The notes beneath the pieces are model-generated. The model saw nothing but the letters and a program-made list of their open reading frames with translations. It did no database searches and was not told where the DNA came from. A program made the translations under genes and the position numbers. Positions 1-7,898 of a stretch of 11,238 nucleotides of DNA are shown piece by piece. The DNA is from JAYWIG01 sp043789035 (GTDB lineage Bacteria > Pseudomonadota > Gammaproteobacteria > Burkholderiales > Burkholderiaceae_E): contig JAYWIG010000192.1 in NCBI GenBank assembly GCA_043789035.1, forward strand, positions 1 to 11,238. Direction: 5' to 3'. The number at the start of each line of letters is the position of its first letter. Position 1 is the first letter of the stretch.

Positions 1-361
1 AAACAGCTCGCAGAACTTTGCAAGCCTTGGCAACCTTGCGGGGCAATTAGCGCAGAAGCTGCAACTATCGGGTATCAACTTCAAATTATCTGATGACGCA
101 AGAAATGCAGCTGAAAAACAATTGATTAAGAATGCCGCGGGCGCTTTTCGCGCCAAGGCACAAGATGCAGCAAGCGCTTTGGGTTATAAAAGTTTCGACA
201 TCAAGGAAGTAAATTTACATAACGGTAACAACGTCATTATTCGCCAAGCACCGATGATGAAAGCGATGCGCAGCGATTCAATGAGCGCCGCACCCGTACC
301 AAGTGAAGGCGGTGACTCTGAAGTAACCGTGACTTTCTCAGGCACCGTCAATCTCAGGTAG
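1..361 (+). CDS. SIMPL domain (DUF541) envelope protein, 3' end only
   Basis: This is the C-terminal part of a gene that enters from the left; the frame is open from base 2 to a TAG at 359-361, giving about 119 residues. The piece has the run of an amphipathic Ala/Lys/Gln-rich helix (AFRAKAQDAASALGYKS) followed by strands ending in EVTVTFSGTVNLR. That pattern is typical of the end of SIMPL/DUF541 proteins, the YggE-like periplasmic or secreted family linked loosely to oxidative stress. A Met-rich stretch (MMKAMRSDSM) lies between. The signal peptide expected for this family would lie outside the window. The LysR gene starts only 8 bp after the stop. Family assignment is from pattern memory; the molecular function is not known. 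Confidence 0.72.
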   Translation, partial: NSSQNFASLGNLAGQLAQKLQLSGINFKLSDDARNAAEKQLIKNAAGAFRAKAQDAASALGYKSFDIKEVNLHNGNNVIIRQAPMMKAMRSDSMSAAPVPSEGGDSEVTVTFSGTVNLR

Positions 362-369
362 TCTCGCCG

Positions 370-1293
370 ATGCCCACCAGCATTAACCTGTCTCGTTTTG
401 ATCAGCTAAGTATTCGGCTAGTTTTAGCTTGCGCGCAAACAGGTAGCCTTAGTGCGGCTGCGCAGCAACTTCATCTGGCTGTTGCCGCCGCTAGCAGACG
501 CTTAAAGGAACTCGAATCGGCTGGTGGCATGCTTCTGTTCGAGCGCCACGCAAAAGGCTTACGCACAACTGAAGCTGGCAGGGTATTTGTAAAACATGGT
601 TTTGCGTTCTTACAAACTTCGGATCAACTCACCCAAGAACTTACCGATTTAAAACAAGGCATAAAAAGGCATTTGAAAATTACTGCGAGCACGGCGGCAA
701 TCAATCAATTTCTACCGAAACAAATTGCCTCTTTTATGCAGAAAAATGGCGATGTGCAAATCGATTTAGAAGAGCAAGTTTCCGAACAAGTAATCACTAC
801 CTTACGAGAAGGCCACACAGACGTTGGAATATACATAGCCACGCCTCTCACCGAAGATTTAAACGCAACTGCTTTCGCAAATGATGAGCTCGTGCTGGTT
901 ACGCCGACCGCTCACCCTTTTGCTAAAAGCAAAGTTCCGCTGAATTTTGAAGAAACCTTAGTTGAAAACTTTATCAGCTTAAATACAGGTGCAGCACTTC
1001 TTACTCGAATGCAGCAAGAAGCACGGCTTGCAAATAAGCCTCTTAAACTCCGTATGCAGGTACGTAGTTTTGATGCGGTTTGCCATCTAGTGGCCGCCGG
1101 CTTAGGTATTGCCGTACTGCCAAAGGCCGCTACACAGCCGCTGGCGAAGCACATCGCAATCACGTTGAGAGCGCTTAGTAATCCTTGGGCAAAGCGTACC
1201 CTAGCAGTAGCAACAAACGATAGTCTGTTGGCGCAAGAGTTTAAACAACACCTTATCGAATCTTCGAGCATTCGCAAAACGCGAAAGCCTTAG
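370..1293 (+). CDS. LysR-family transcriptional regulator
   Basis: A 307-residue protein of normal LTTR length. Residues about 8-68 form the winged helix-turn-helix, with the typical pattern GSLSAAAQQLHLAVAAASRR then LKELE, LFERH and TTEAG. Residues about 95-300 form the two-lobed effector-binding domain, including the GLGIAVLPKAA segment common in LTTRs. The ATG at 370 is the first in frame and lies 8 bp after the preceding stop; I see no strong ribosome binding site. LTTRs are usually divergent from their targets, but this one is on the same strand and 62 bp upstream of the CoA-transferase gene, so it probably controls that cluster from within or from its own promoter. The effector is unknown, perhaps the acid or CoA ester used by the downstream enzymes. 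The family call is secure; the target is inferred. Confidence 0.93.
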   Translation: MPTSINLSRFDQLSIRLVLACAQTGSLSAAAQQLHLAVAAASRRLKELESAGGMLLFERHAKGLRTTEAGRVFVKHGFAFLQTSDQLTQELTDLKQGIKRHLKITASTAAINQFLPKQIASFMQKNGDVQIDLEEQVSEQVITTLREGHTDVGIYIATPLTEDLNATAFANDELVLVTPTAHPFAKSKVPLNFEETLVENFISLNTGAALLTRMQQEARLANKPLKLRMQVRSFDAVCHLVAAGLGIAVLPKAATQPLAKHIAITLRALSNPWAKRTLAVATNDSLLAQEFKQHLIESSSIRKTRKP

Positions 1294-1355
1294 CAGCAAA
1301 ATGGTAATAGCCATTTGACTGATCAGCGATAACAATAAGCATCTAGTTTCGCAAT

Positions 1356-2567
1356 ATGAAAACAGATATGACAAATAAACACGGCCCATTGCAAGGCATT
1401 AAAGTAATCGAACTCGGGCAACTCATCGCAGGCCCATTCGCCGCAAAAACACTGGCAGATTTCGGTGCTGAAGTCATCAAAATCGAACCCTTAGAAACCG
1501 GCGACCCGTTGCGCTCTTGGCGCCTAATGAAAGACGGTACTTCTGTTTGGTGGCAAGTGCAATCGCGCAATAAAAAATCGGTGGCCCTCGACTTACGCAA
1601 ACCTGAAGCGCAAGAAATTATTCGGCAATTAATCGTTGACGCAGATATCGTCATCGAAAACTTTAGACCCGGCGCGATGGAAGGCTGGGGCATTGGGCCA
1701 GAAGCACTTCAAGCAATCAATCCAAAACTCATTATGCTGCGCATCAGTGGCTACGGGCAAACAGGCCCCTATAAAGACAGGCCCGGTTTTGGTGTCGTTG
1801 CCGAAGCCATGAGCGGGCTGCGCTACTTAACTGCTGAGCCGGGGCGAGTACCGGTTCGAGTTGGCGTGAGCATTGGCGATACACTCGCATCGCTACACGG
1901 CGTAATCGGCATATTGATGGCGCTGCATGAGCGCAATAGCAGCGGCATAGGTCAAGTCATTGATATGGCTTTGTATGAAGCAGTATTCAATTGTATGGAA
2001 AGCCTGCTGCCAGAATACAGCGCCTTTGGAGCAGTTCGACAAGCCGCTGGTAGCGCCCTACCCGGCATTGCCCCCAGCAATGCCTATCAATGTGCCGATG
2101 GTGCCTACGCGTTAATTGCAGGCAACGGCGATAGTATTTTTAAACGTTTAATGTCTGCGATTGGACGCGTAGATTTAGCGAACGATATTGCGCTTGGCAG
2201 TAATGCTGGCCGAGTGAACCGAATCGAAGAAATCGATCATGCCATTGGCGCATGGACAGCAACATTAAGCTGCGCCGAAGTGCTAGAACAACTCGCTAAG
2301 GCAGCCGTACCTTCTGGAAAAATATACTCCGTAGCCGACATTGCTAATGACGAGCATTACATTGCGCGTGGAATGATTCAGCATGTACAAATGTCTGACG
2401 GTACCAGCCTTGCCGTGCCTGGCATCATCCCTAAACTTTCTAGAACACCTGGCAGCCACAGAAATAACGCACCCGCTCTTGGGCAGGATACTGATGCTGT
2501 GCTGCTACGCTTGGGCATCACCCATGAACAGATTCACGCGATGAAAGAAAAAGGCATAGTGGCATGA
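1356..2567 (+). CDS. CaiB/BaiF (family III) CoA-transferase
   Basis: A 403-residue protein matching family III CoA-transferases, which move CoA between carboxylic acids through an enzyme-bound aspartyl-CoA intermediate. Visible family marks are the N-terminal GIKVIELGQLIAGPFAAKTL, ADFGAEVIKIEP, RNKKSVALDLR and ENFRPGAMEGWGIG. Asp175, in VSIGDTLASLHG, aligns with the catalytic Asp of formyl-CoA transferase (Asp169). The ATG at 1356 is taken as start; an in-frame ATG at 1368 (MTNKHGPLQG) is a real alternative because neither has a clear ribosome binding site. The stop overlaps the next start by 4 bp (ATGA), so it is translationally coupled to the HMG-CoA-lyase gene. The substrate cannot be read from sequence; the neighbour suggests a 3-hydroxy or branched dicarboxylate, with succinyl-CoA or acetyl-CoA as a plausible donor. 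Confidence 0.93.
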   Translation: MKTDMTNKHGPLQGIKVIELGQLIAGPFAAKTLADFGAEVIKIEPLETGDPLRSWRLMKDGTSVWWQVQSRNKKSVALDLRKPEAQEIIRQLIVDADIVIENFRPGAMEGWGIGPEALQAINPKLIMLRISGYGQTGPYKDRPGFGVVAEAMSGLRYLTAEPGRVPVRVGVSIGDTLASLHGVIGILMALHERNSSGIGQVIDMALYEAVFNCMESLLPEYSAFGAVRQAAGSALPGIAPSNAYQCADGAYALIAGNGDSIFKRLMSAIGRVDLANDIALGSNAGRVNRIEEIDHAIGAWTATLSCAEVLEQLAKAAVPSGKIYSVADIANDEHYIARGMIQHVQMSDGTSLAVPGIIPKLSRTPGSHRNNAPALGQDTDAVLLRLGITHEQIHAMKEKGIVA

Positions 2568-3496
2568 GCTCACACCTCAAAAGACTTTACATGAACGAAG
2601 TTGCCACCCGCGATGGCTTTCAAATTGAACCAATCTTTATACCTACAGACGACAAAGTTACACTCATTAATCGTTTAAGTGAATGCGGCTTTGCAAAAAT
2701 TGAAGCAACTTCTTTCACTTCGCCCAAAGCCATACCAATGCTTCGCGATGCCGACGAAGTCATGGGCAGGATACAGCGAGTACAAGGCGTCGAGTACACC
2801 GTGCTTGTACCTAATCTTCGAGGTGCAGAGCGTGCAGTTGAAGCCAGAGCAGATGAGTTGAATTTAGTCATGTCGGTTTCAGAATCGCATAACAACGCCA
2901 ACTTAAAAATGACTCGCGAGCAAAGCTTCACCCAACTTTCGCAAGTCATAAAGGCTATGGATGAGATTGAAGTTGAGCGAAGGCCTCGGATCAACGTTTC
3001 TCTTTCAACAAGCTTCGGCTGCCCCATGGAAGGGGACGTTGCTCAAACCGAGGTTCTTGAGTGGTGTGCTCGATATGCGGACTTAGGCATTCGCGGCATT
3101 ACCCTGTGCGACACCACCGGCATGGCTTACCCATCCCAAGTTTCAGCAATGACCGATGCATTTGCTAGTCGATTTTCTAGCACTCAATTGACCATGCATT
3201 TTCACAATACCAGAGGCATGGGTTTAGCAAATGTTTTAGCCGCAGTGCAAGAAGGCGTTGTTCGATTTGATGGTTCATTAGGTGGTTTGGGCGGCTGCCC
3301 TTATGCACCAGGAGCCACAGGTAATATTTGCACTGAAGATACCGTACATATGCTGGCGCTCATCGGCTACAACACGGGTATCGATGAAGTGAAGTTACTC
3401 GAAGCCGCGAGAGGCTTACCTGCTCTACTAGGGCATGATGTACCTAGCCAACTAATCAAAGCAGGCCCACGTTTGAACAAAGCTCTAGCCACCTAA
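2564..3496 (+). CDS. Hydroxymethylglutaryl-CoA lyase family enzyme
   Basis: A 310-residue DRE-TIM metallolyase. HMG-CoA lyase cleaves HMG-CoA into acetyl-CoA and acetoacetate using a divalent metal. Key residues are present: Arg16-Asp17 and Gln20 in EVATRDGFQIEP, the metal-ligand pair His212-x-His214 in HFHNTRG, and Cys245 in the signature GGLGGCPYAPGATGN. The classical enzymes read RDGLQNE, while this one reads RDGFQIE, and NTRG replaces the more usual DTYG. It therefore belongs to a proteobacterial subfamily often found with a CaiB-type CoA-transferase, and its substrate may be HMG-CoA or a related 3-hydroxy-3-methyl acyl-CoA. The ATG at 2564 overlaps the upstream stop; Met10 at 2591 is a less likely start. 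mvaB would be the symbol only if HMG-CoA is the true substrate. Confidence 0.9.
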   Translation: MSSHLKRLYMNEVATRDGFQIEPIFIPTDDKVTLINRLSECGFAKIEATSFTSPKAIPMLRDADEVMGRIQRVQGVEYTVLVPNLRGAERAVEARADELNLVMSVSESHNNANLKMTREQSFTQLSQVIKAMDEIEVERRPRINVSLSTSFGCPMEGDVAQTEVLEWCARYADLGIRGITLCDTTGMAYPSQVSAMTDAFASRFSSTQLTMHFHNTRGMGLANVLAAVQEGVVRFDGSLGGLGGCPYAPGATGNICTEDTVHMLALIGYNTGIDEVKLLEAARGLPALLGHDVPSQLIKAGPRLNKALAT

Positions 3497-3516
3497 ACTC
3501 AGCAATAGGATAAAAA

Positions 3517-3903
3517 ATGATTGATCACATTGACCACGTCGTTATCACCACTATCGACGCAGATAAATGCATTGATTTTTATACACGTGTGCTGGGCATG
3601 AAGCTCGAAAGTTTCGAGAGCGGTGGAATTACTCGACGAGCATTAAAATTCGGTTCACAGAAAATCAATATTCATGTGCGAGGCAAAGAGTTTGAACCAA
3701 AGGCGCATTTACCTGTCAGTGGTTCACTCGATTTATGCTTTATCGCCAGCATTCCGCTTGACGCGGTCATTGCAAAGCTCAATGAATGTCAATGGCCGAT
3801 CATCGAAGGCCCTGGCCCACGCACCGGAGCGAATGGAAAAATTCGCTCGGTTTATGTACGTGACCCTGATTTGAATTTGGTTGAAGTTTCAGAGTACGCA
3901 TAA
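3517..3903 (+). CDS. VOC-fold (glyoxalase/bleomycin resistance type) protein
   Basis: A 128-residue single-domain pair of beta-alpha-beta-beta-beta units, the size of small VOC proteins. It starts HIDHVVITTIDADKCIDFYTRVLGM and ends SVYVRDPDLNLVEVSEY, the conserved bookends of the family. Candidate metal ligands are His7, His53 (INIHV) and Glu123 (LVEVSEY). The start has a good ribosome binding site, AGGA about 7 bases before ATG, and lies 20 bp after the lyase stop, so it is probably the last gene of that operon. Its reaction is unknown: VOC proteins include glyoxalases, epimerases, dioxygenases and drug-binding proteins. A role on the same acyl-CoA route or in clearing an aldehyde by-product is only inference. 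The gene converges on the Lrp gene with just 8 bp between stops. Confidence 0.88.
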   Translation: MIDHIDHVVITTIDADKCIDFYTRVLGMKLESFESGGITRRALKFGSQKINIHVRGKEFEPKAHLPVSGSLDLCFIASIPLDAVIAKLNECQWPIIEGPGPRTGANGKIRSVYVRDPDLNLVEVSEYA

Positions 3904-3911
3904 AGCCAAGC

Positions 3912-4397
3912 CTATTTGCCCACTGTACCTTTTAGCGGTAAAGCCGTTTTGTATCGAACCTGCTTCAACGCAAAACTAGAACGAATCTTCTCAATCCCTT
4001 GAATTGGGGTGAGTTGATCAAGAATAAATCTTTCTAGCGCACCTATGTCAGCAACCGCGACACGAATCAAGTAATCGCTATCGCCTGTCATCAGGTAGCA
4101 CTCCATCACTTCGTCGTGCTCGCAAATTTTGGTTTCAAACTCCGCCAAGGCTTGCTTGCTTTGCGATTTCAAGCTGATGTTGATAAACACATTCAGCCCT
4201 AGCCCTACAGCCGCCGAACTAACCAACGCAACATAGCGCTGAATCACGCTATTAGCTTCTAAGGCTTTAACCCGTGTTAAACAAGGCGACGGGCTTAAGT
4301 AAACCTGTTTTGCAAGCTCAACATTGCTTAAACTTCCGTCTTTTTGGAGAATATCAAGAATTCTCAAATCTATGGTGTCTAGCGTGTGATTCATCAT
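3912..4397 (-). CDS. Lrp/AsnC-family transcriptional regulator
   Basis: A 161-residue regulator on the minus strand. Residues about 6-60 are the AsnC-type winged helix (LDTIDLRILDILQKDG, then LAKQVYLSPSPCLTRVKALE), and about 70-150 the RAM ligand-binding domain, including the MTGDSDYLIRV segment. Such proteins form dimers to octamers and sense amino acids or their products. It is divergent from the 2-oxoacid dehydrogenase E1 gene across 106 bp, so it most likely regulates that gene and itself. In Pseudomonas the Lrp-type MdeR is linked to methionine gamma-lyase and the AceE-like MdeB; that arrangement is a close parallel but lacks mdeA here. Two consecutive ATGs (4397 and 4394) could serve as start; the A/T-rich leader shows no clear ribosome binding site. 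No obvious terminator separates it from the convergent VOC gene. Confidence 0.93.
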   Translation of the reverse strand: MMNHTLDTIDLRILDILQKDGSLSNVELAKQVYLSPSPCLTRVKALEANSVIQRYVALVSSAAVGLGLNVFINISLKSQSKQALAEFETKICEHDEVMECYLMTGDSDYLIRVAVADIGALERFILDQLTPIQGIEKIRSSFALKQVRYKTALPLKGTVGK

Positions 4398-4503
4398 TTT
4401 AAATTTTTAAATTAACGATACGCAGCATTTTATGCCGATTTTGTAGCTTTTCAATCGAATATTCAGCAGCCTATTTTTCGATTAATTATCTACACTGCCG
4501 GTT
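4398..4503. promoter_or_regulatory. Divergent control region between the Lrp and E1 genes, with dyad
   Basis: This 106-bp A/T-rich divergent spacer must hold both promoters. It contains a perfect 7-bp inverted repeat, AATCGAA (4453-4459) and TTCGATT (4477-4483), separated by 17 bp, so the arm centres lie 24 bp apart. Near the Lrp start is a symmetric A/T tract (TTTAAATTTTTAAA, from about 4399). Lrp-type regulators bind degenerate A/T-rich dyads, so both are candidate operators. I could not pick convincing -35/-10 boxes for either gene. Confidence 0.5.
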
Positions 4504-7149
4504 ATGAATGCACCTACAGACCCCCGCTATTTGTCCTCTATGACGCAAACTAACGACTTGATCGACAACGCTGCCAGCGCCGCCGATATCGACCCTACCG
4601 AGACGCAGGAATGGCGCGATGCTTTTCTATCGTTAATCGCCGAGCATGGCCCAGAAAGGGCGCGGCAAATCCTCGATGGTTTAGTTGCTTTGTCACGCCA
4701 GCAGCGCATCGGCTGGCAACCCGAACTTACTACACCTTACGCCAATAGCATTCATGTAAGTCAGCAGCCGCAATTTCCGGGCGACTTGGCGATCGAAGAA
4801 AAGCTAGGTTCACTGATGCGCTGGAACGCTCTGGCGATGGTTGCTAGAGCGAACGCGGCTTATGGTGAATTGGGTGGGCATATCGCCAGCTACGCAAGTG
4901 CCGCAGATTTATTCGAAGTCGGCAACAACCATTTCTTTCACGCACGCAATGTTAAAGCGGGCGACCAGCATGGTGGCGACTTGGTGTTTTATCAACCTCA
5001 CAGTGCCCCCGGTGTTTATGCGCGTGCGTATCTAGAAGGTCGCCTGACCGAGCAAGACTTAAACTTTTATCGCCGCGAAATCGAAGCACCTGAACATGGC
5101 GCGCGCGGTTTAAGCAGTTACCCTCACCCGTGGTTAATGCCCGATTTTTGGCAATTCCCAACTGGCTCTATGGGCATTGGCCCAATCAGTAGCATTTACC
5201 ATGCGCGTTTCATGCACTACCTAACGCATAGAAAACTCCTCGATTGCAGCACTCGCAAAGTTTGGGGTGTATTTGGTGACGGTGAGATGGATGAGCCGGA
5301 AAGCATGAGCGCGCTCACCCTCGCTTCACGCGAAGGTTTAGATAACCTCGTGTGGGTAGTGAATTGCAACTTGCAGCGTTTAGACGGCCCCGTGCGTGGC
5401 AACGGCCGAATTATCGATGAGCTTGAGCGCTTGTTCTCTGGTGCCGGTTGGAATGTGATAAAGCTAGTCTGGGGCAGCGATTGGGACGGCCTTTTTGCAC
5501 GCGATACCGCGGGCGCCTTACATCGCGCGTTTGCCAACACTGTCGATGGCCAAATGCAAACCTTTGCCGCCAAAGATGGCCGCTACAACCGAGATACCTT
5601 CTTCGGCCAAAACCCAGAACTTGCAGCCCTTGCTCAAGGCATGACCGATGAACAAATCGACCGCTTAAAACGCGGTGGCCATGACATCGTAAAAATCCAC
5701 GCCGCCTATGCAGCCGCCGCCAAACACAAAGGCCAACCAACGGTGATCTTGGCGCATACCAAGAAGGGCTACGGTATGGGTAATGCCGGCCAAGGCAAGA
5801 TGACAACGCATAGCCAAAAGAAGTTGGATGAGGAAGAGTTAATTGCCTATCGAAATCGCTTCAATTTACCGCTGACCGACGAGCAAGCCAAGACCTTAAG
5901 CTTTTACAAACCCGCTAAAGACAGCGCAGAAATGAAATACTTAGAAGCACGCCGCGAAGTACTCGGTGGCCACTTGCCGCAGCGCCATACGGCAGCAGAT
6001 ATAGTCGCCATACCTGCACTCATTTCCTCAAACGACAATAACTCCTACGCACATTTTGCATTGCAAGCCGACGGCAAAGAAATGTCGACCACCATGGCGT
6101 TTGTGCGCATGCTCGGAAGTTTATTGAAAGACTCAGAACTTGGGCCCCGTATCGTGCCCATCGTCGCCGATGAAGCTCGTACTTTCGGTATGGCGAATTT
6201 GTTCAAACAAGTGGGTATCTACTCTAGCGTCGGGCAGCGTTATGCACCTGAGGATATTGGCTCAGTACTATCCTATCGTGAAGCCCATGATGGCCAAATT
6301 TTAGAAGAAGGTATTTCCGAAGCCGGTGCGATTGCTAGTTGGACGGCCGCTGCAACCAGCTACAGCGTACACGGCCTTGCCATGCTGCCCTTCTACATTT
6401 ACTACAGCATGTTCGGCTTTCAGCGCGTAGGCGATGCCATATGGGCTGCAGCTGATCAACGCTCACGGGGTTTCTTACTCGGCGCAACCTCAGGCCGAAC
6501 CACCCTAGGTGGAGAAGGTTTGCAACACCAGGATGGCACCAGCCACTTAGTCGCCGCCACCATTCCCAATTGCAAAGCCTACGACCCAGCATTTGCGGGT
6601 GAACTCGCCGTCATTGTCGATAAAGGCATGACCGAGATGATGGTTGAACAGAGAGATGTTTTCTACTACATCACCTTGATGAATGAAAATTACGCCCAAC
6701 CAAATTTACCCATCGAAGCCCATGAAGGCGTGATTCGCGGTTGCTACCACTTCGGTAAGTTTGGCCGAGGAAAAAAGCCAATCACATTATTAGGTTCAGG
6801 CGCAATTCTGACTGAAGTGATTAAAGCCGCTCACGAGTTAAGTGGGCAAGGCTATATCGTCGATGTTATTAGCGTCACCAGCTGGAGCGAGTTGGCCAGA
6901 GACGGCTCAAACACAGGCGATGCATCTTGGTTAACTCAAGTGTTGAACACCACCAAAGGCCCGATCATCGCCGCAACCGATTATGTTCGAGCAGTACCCG
7001 AAACCGTTCGAGAATTCGTACCCGAAGGAAGAAAGTTCAAAACCTTAGGTACCGATGGCTTCGGCCGCAGCGACACACGGGCAGCATTACGAGACTTTTT
7101 TGGGGTTGATGCCAAGAGCATTGTGGCGGCGGCTTTAAAGGCAAGCTAA
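4504..7149 (+). CDS. aceE: Homodimeric 2-oxoacid dehydrogenase E1 (AceE/MdeB-like)
   Basis: An 881-residue thiamine-diphosphate enzyme, close to E. coli AceE (887). It decarboxylates a 2-oxoacid and acylates the lipoyl group of E2. The ThDP motif runs from Gly258-Asp-Gly (GDGEMDEPES) to Asn287-Cys-Asn (NCNLQRLDGPV). His436 in THSQKK is the likely equivalent of the active-site loop His407, and Glu606 in EGISEAGA the cofactor-activating Glu. Other hallmarks are GLSSYPHPWLMPDFWQFP, PFYIYYSMFGFQR and TSGRTTLGGEGLQHQDG. No aceF or lpd follows; a toxin-antitoxin operon does. Next to an Lrp regulator, this resembles MdeB, the 2-oxobutyrate dehydrogenase E1 of Pseudomonas methionine catabolism, so aceE is a family label and mdeB may be truer. 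Start: the ATG at 4504 gives an N-terminus longer than E. coli's; ATG 4540 (MTQTND) is possible. Neither has a clear ribosome binding site. Confidence 0.93.
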   Translation: MNAPTDPRYLSSMTQTNDLIDNAASAADIDPTETQEWRDAFLSLIAEHGPERARQILDGLVALSRQQRIGWQPELTTPYANSIHVSQQPQFPGDLAIEEKLGSLMRWNALAMVARANAAYGELGGHIASYASAADLFEVGNNHFFHARNVKAGDQHGGDLVFYQPHSAPGVYARAYLEGRLTEQDLNFYRREIEAPEHGARGLSSYPHPWLMPDFWQFPTGSMGIGPISSIYHARFMHYLTHRKLLDCSTRKVWGVFGDGEMDEPESMSALTLASREGLDNLVWVVNCNLQRLDGPVRGNGRIIDELERLFSGAGWNVIKLVWGSDWDGLFARDTAGALHRAFANTVDGQMQTFAAKDGRYNRDTFFGQNPELAALAQGMTDEQIDRLKRGGHDIVKIHAAYAAAAKHKGQPTVILAHTKKGYGMGNAGQGKMTTHSQKKLDEEELIAYRNRFNLPLTDEQAKTLSFYKPAKDSAEMKYLEARREVLGGHLPQRHTAADIVAIPALISSNDNNSYAHFALQADGKEMSTTMAFVRMLGSLLKDSELGPRIVPIVADEARTFGMANLFKQVGIYSSVGQRYAPEDIGSVLSYREAHDGQILEEGISEAGAIASWTAAATSYSVHGLAMLPFYIYYSMFGFQRVGDAIWAAADQRSRGFLLGATSGRTTLGGEGLQHQDGTSHLVAATIPNCKAYDPAFAGELAVIVDKGMTEMMVEQRDVFYYITLMNENYAQPNLPIEAHEGVIRGCYHFGKFGRGKKPITLLGSGAILTEVIKAAHELSGQGYIVDVISVTSWSELARDGSNTGDASWLTQVLNTTKGPIIAATDYVRAVPETVREFVPEGRKFKTLGTDGFGRSDTRAALRDFFGVDAKSIVAAALKAS

Positions 7150-7190
7150 GGGCGACTTGAGGGCGACCTAAGGGTAATGTTACTGAGTGC

Positions 7191-7237
7191 TTGCTCAGGG
7201 TTAAGCAAAGGTATTACAATATTTTCATCGGTAACAC
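7191..7237 (+). promoter_or_regulatory. vapBC-1 promoter with candidate operator
   Basis: TACAAT (7215-7220) is a good -10 box, with a weak TTGCTC (7191-7196) as -35 at an 18-bp spacing. GTATTAC (7211-7217) and GTAACAC (7231-7237) form a near-perfect inverted pair with arm centres 20 bp apart. The first half overlaps the -10, as expected of an autorepressed toxin-antitoxin promoter. The same half-site recurs at the second vapBC promoter. Confidence 0.5.
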
Positions 7238-7250
7238 TTTTAGGCAAGCC

Positions 7251-7493
7251 ATGGCAACAACGCTCACGAGTAAAGGCCAAGTCACGATTCCCAAGCAAAT
7301 TCGAGACGCATTGCGCTTGCTCCCAGGCAGTGCCGTCGATTTTGCTGTGAATTCCAGTGGTGAAGTGGTCATTCATAAAGCTAGAGTGCACGGTACTCAC
7401 AAAACGCGCAAACTGGATCGCTTCGAGCAAGCTCGCGGTAAAGCAGATATCAAATGGCGAACAGACGACTTGATGGCACTCCTTAGAGACTAA
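7251..7493 (+). CDS. VapB-type antitoxin, AbrB/MazE fold (module 1)
   Basis: An 80-residue protein starting MATTLTSKGQVTIPKQIRDAL, the swapped-hairpin AbrB/SpoVT DNA-binding domain (about 1-45), followed by a basic and then acidic tail (about 46-80) that should wrap the toxin. I chose the ATG at 7251 over the longer reading frame from 7191 because the domain begins right there and AGG sits 6 bases upstream; the extension would overlap the promoter. It precedes the PIN toxin by 3 bp, the standard antitoxin-first order. It should neutralise the toxin and repress its own promoter through the GTATTAC dyad. The pairing of an AbrB-fold antitoxin with a PIN toxin is classed as VapBC. Confident in family; the exact subfamily name is not assigned. 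Confidence 0.88.
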   Translation: MATTLTSKGQVTIPKQIRDALRLLPGSAVDFAVNSSGEVVIHKARVHGTHKTRKLDRFEQARGKADIKWRTDDLMALLRD

Positions 7494-7496
7494 CAA

Positions 7497-7895
7497 ATGA
7501 TCATCGTGGATAGCAACGTCCTAATTGACGTTCTAGAAAACGATCCGCAATGGGCAGACTGGTCAATTTCTCAGTTACGAGCTCAATCTCAAATCCATCG
7601 TTTAGTCATTAATGAAACTGTTTACTCAGAAATTTCACTGACATTCTCCACCTTAGAAGCCCTGGACAAAACTATTCAGGCGCTTGATTTAGATTTCATC
7701 GACATTCCTAAACCAGCGTTGTTTTTAGCGGGCAAAGCTTTTTTGCGTTACCGTCGGCAAGGCGGTACAAAAAACAATATTCTAGGGGATTTTTTCATTG
7801 GCGCCCATGCAGCAGTGGCTGGTTGCGCAGTACTTACGCGAGATTCCCGTCGGTTTGCATCTTACTTTCCGAGTGTGTCTTTAATCGCTCCTTAG
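7497..7895 (+). CDS. vapC: VapC-type PIN-domain ribonuclease toxin (module 1)
   Basis: A 132-residue single PIN domain. The acidic metal-binding residues are in place: Asp5 (MIIVDSNVLID), Glu45 (VYSEIS), Asp98 (ILGDFFIGAHA) and Asp116 (LTRDSRRF). PIN toxins cut RNA with Mg2+/Mn2+, commonly initiator tRNA, other tRNAs or 23S rRNA, and halt translation. It ends F-A-S-Y-FP-S-VSLIAP, the usual Y-FP close. No residue needed for catalysis appears missing, so it is likely active. It follows its antitoxin by 3 bp and stops 48 bp before the mature tmRNA 5' end, so the ssrA promoter must overlap its tail or lie in that gap. A paralogue of the same length is at 10170-10568 on the other strand. Confidence 0.93.
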   Translation: MIIVDSNVLIDVLENDPQWADWSISQLRAQSQIHRLVINETVYSEISLTFSTLEALDKTIQALDLDFIDIPKPALFLAGKAFLRYRRQGGTKNNILGDFFIGAHAAVAGCAVLTRDSRRFASYFPSVSLIAP

Positions 7896-7898
7896 GAG

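Noticed and set aside
5411..5806. Long antisense reading frame within the E1 gene
   Set aside because: It is rich in Arg, Cys and Trp, matches no family I know, and lies opposite a strongly conserved coding region; it is a shadow frame.
7149..7174. Short direct repeats AGGGCGAC (7149-7156 and 7160-7167) after the E1 stop
   Set aside because: Two 8-bp copies and a partial third are too short to imply a mobile element or array.
7183..7198. CTGAG-TGCTTG-CTCAG hairpin after the E1 gene as a terminator
   Set aside because: The stem is only 5 bp and no T-run follows; it also overlaps the vapBC-1 -35 region.
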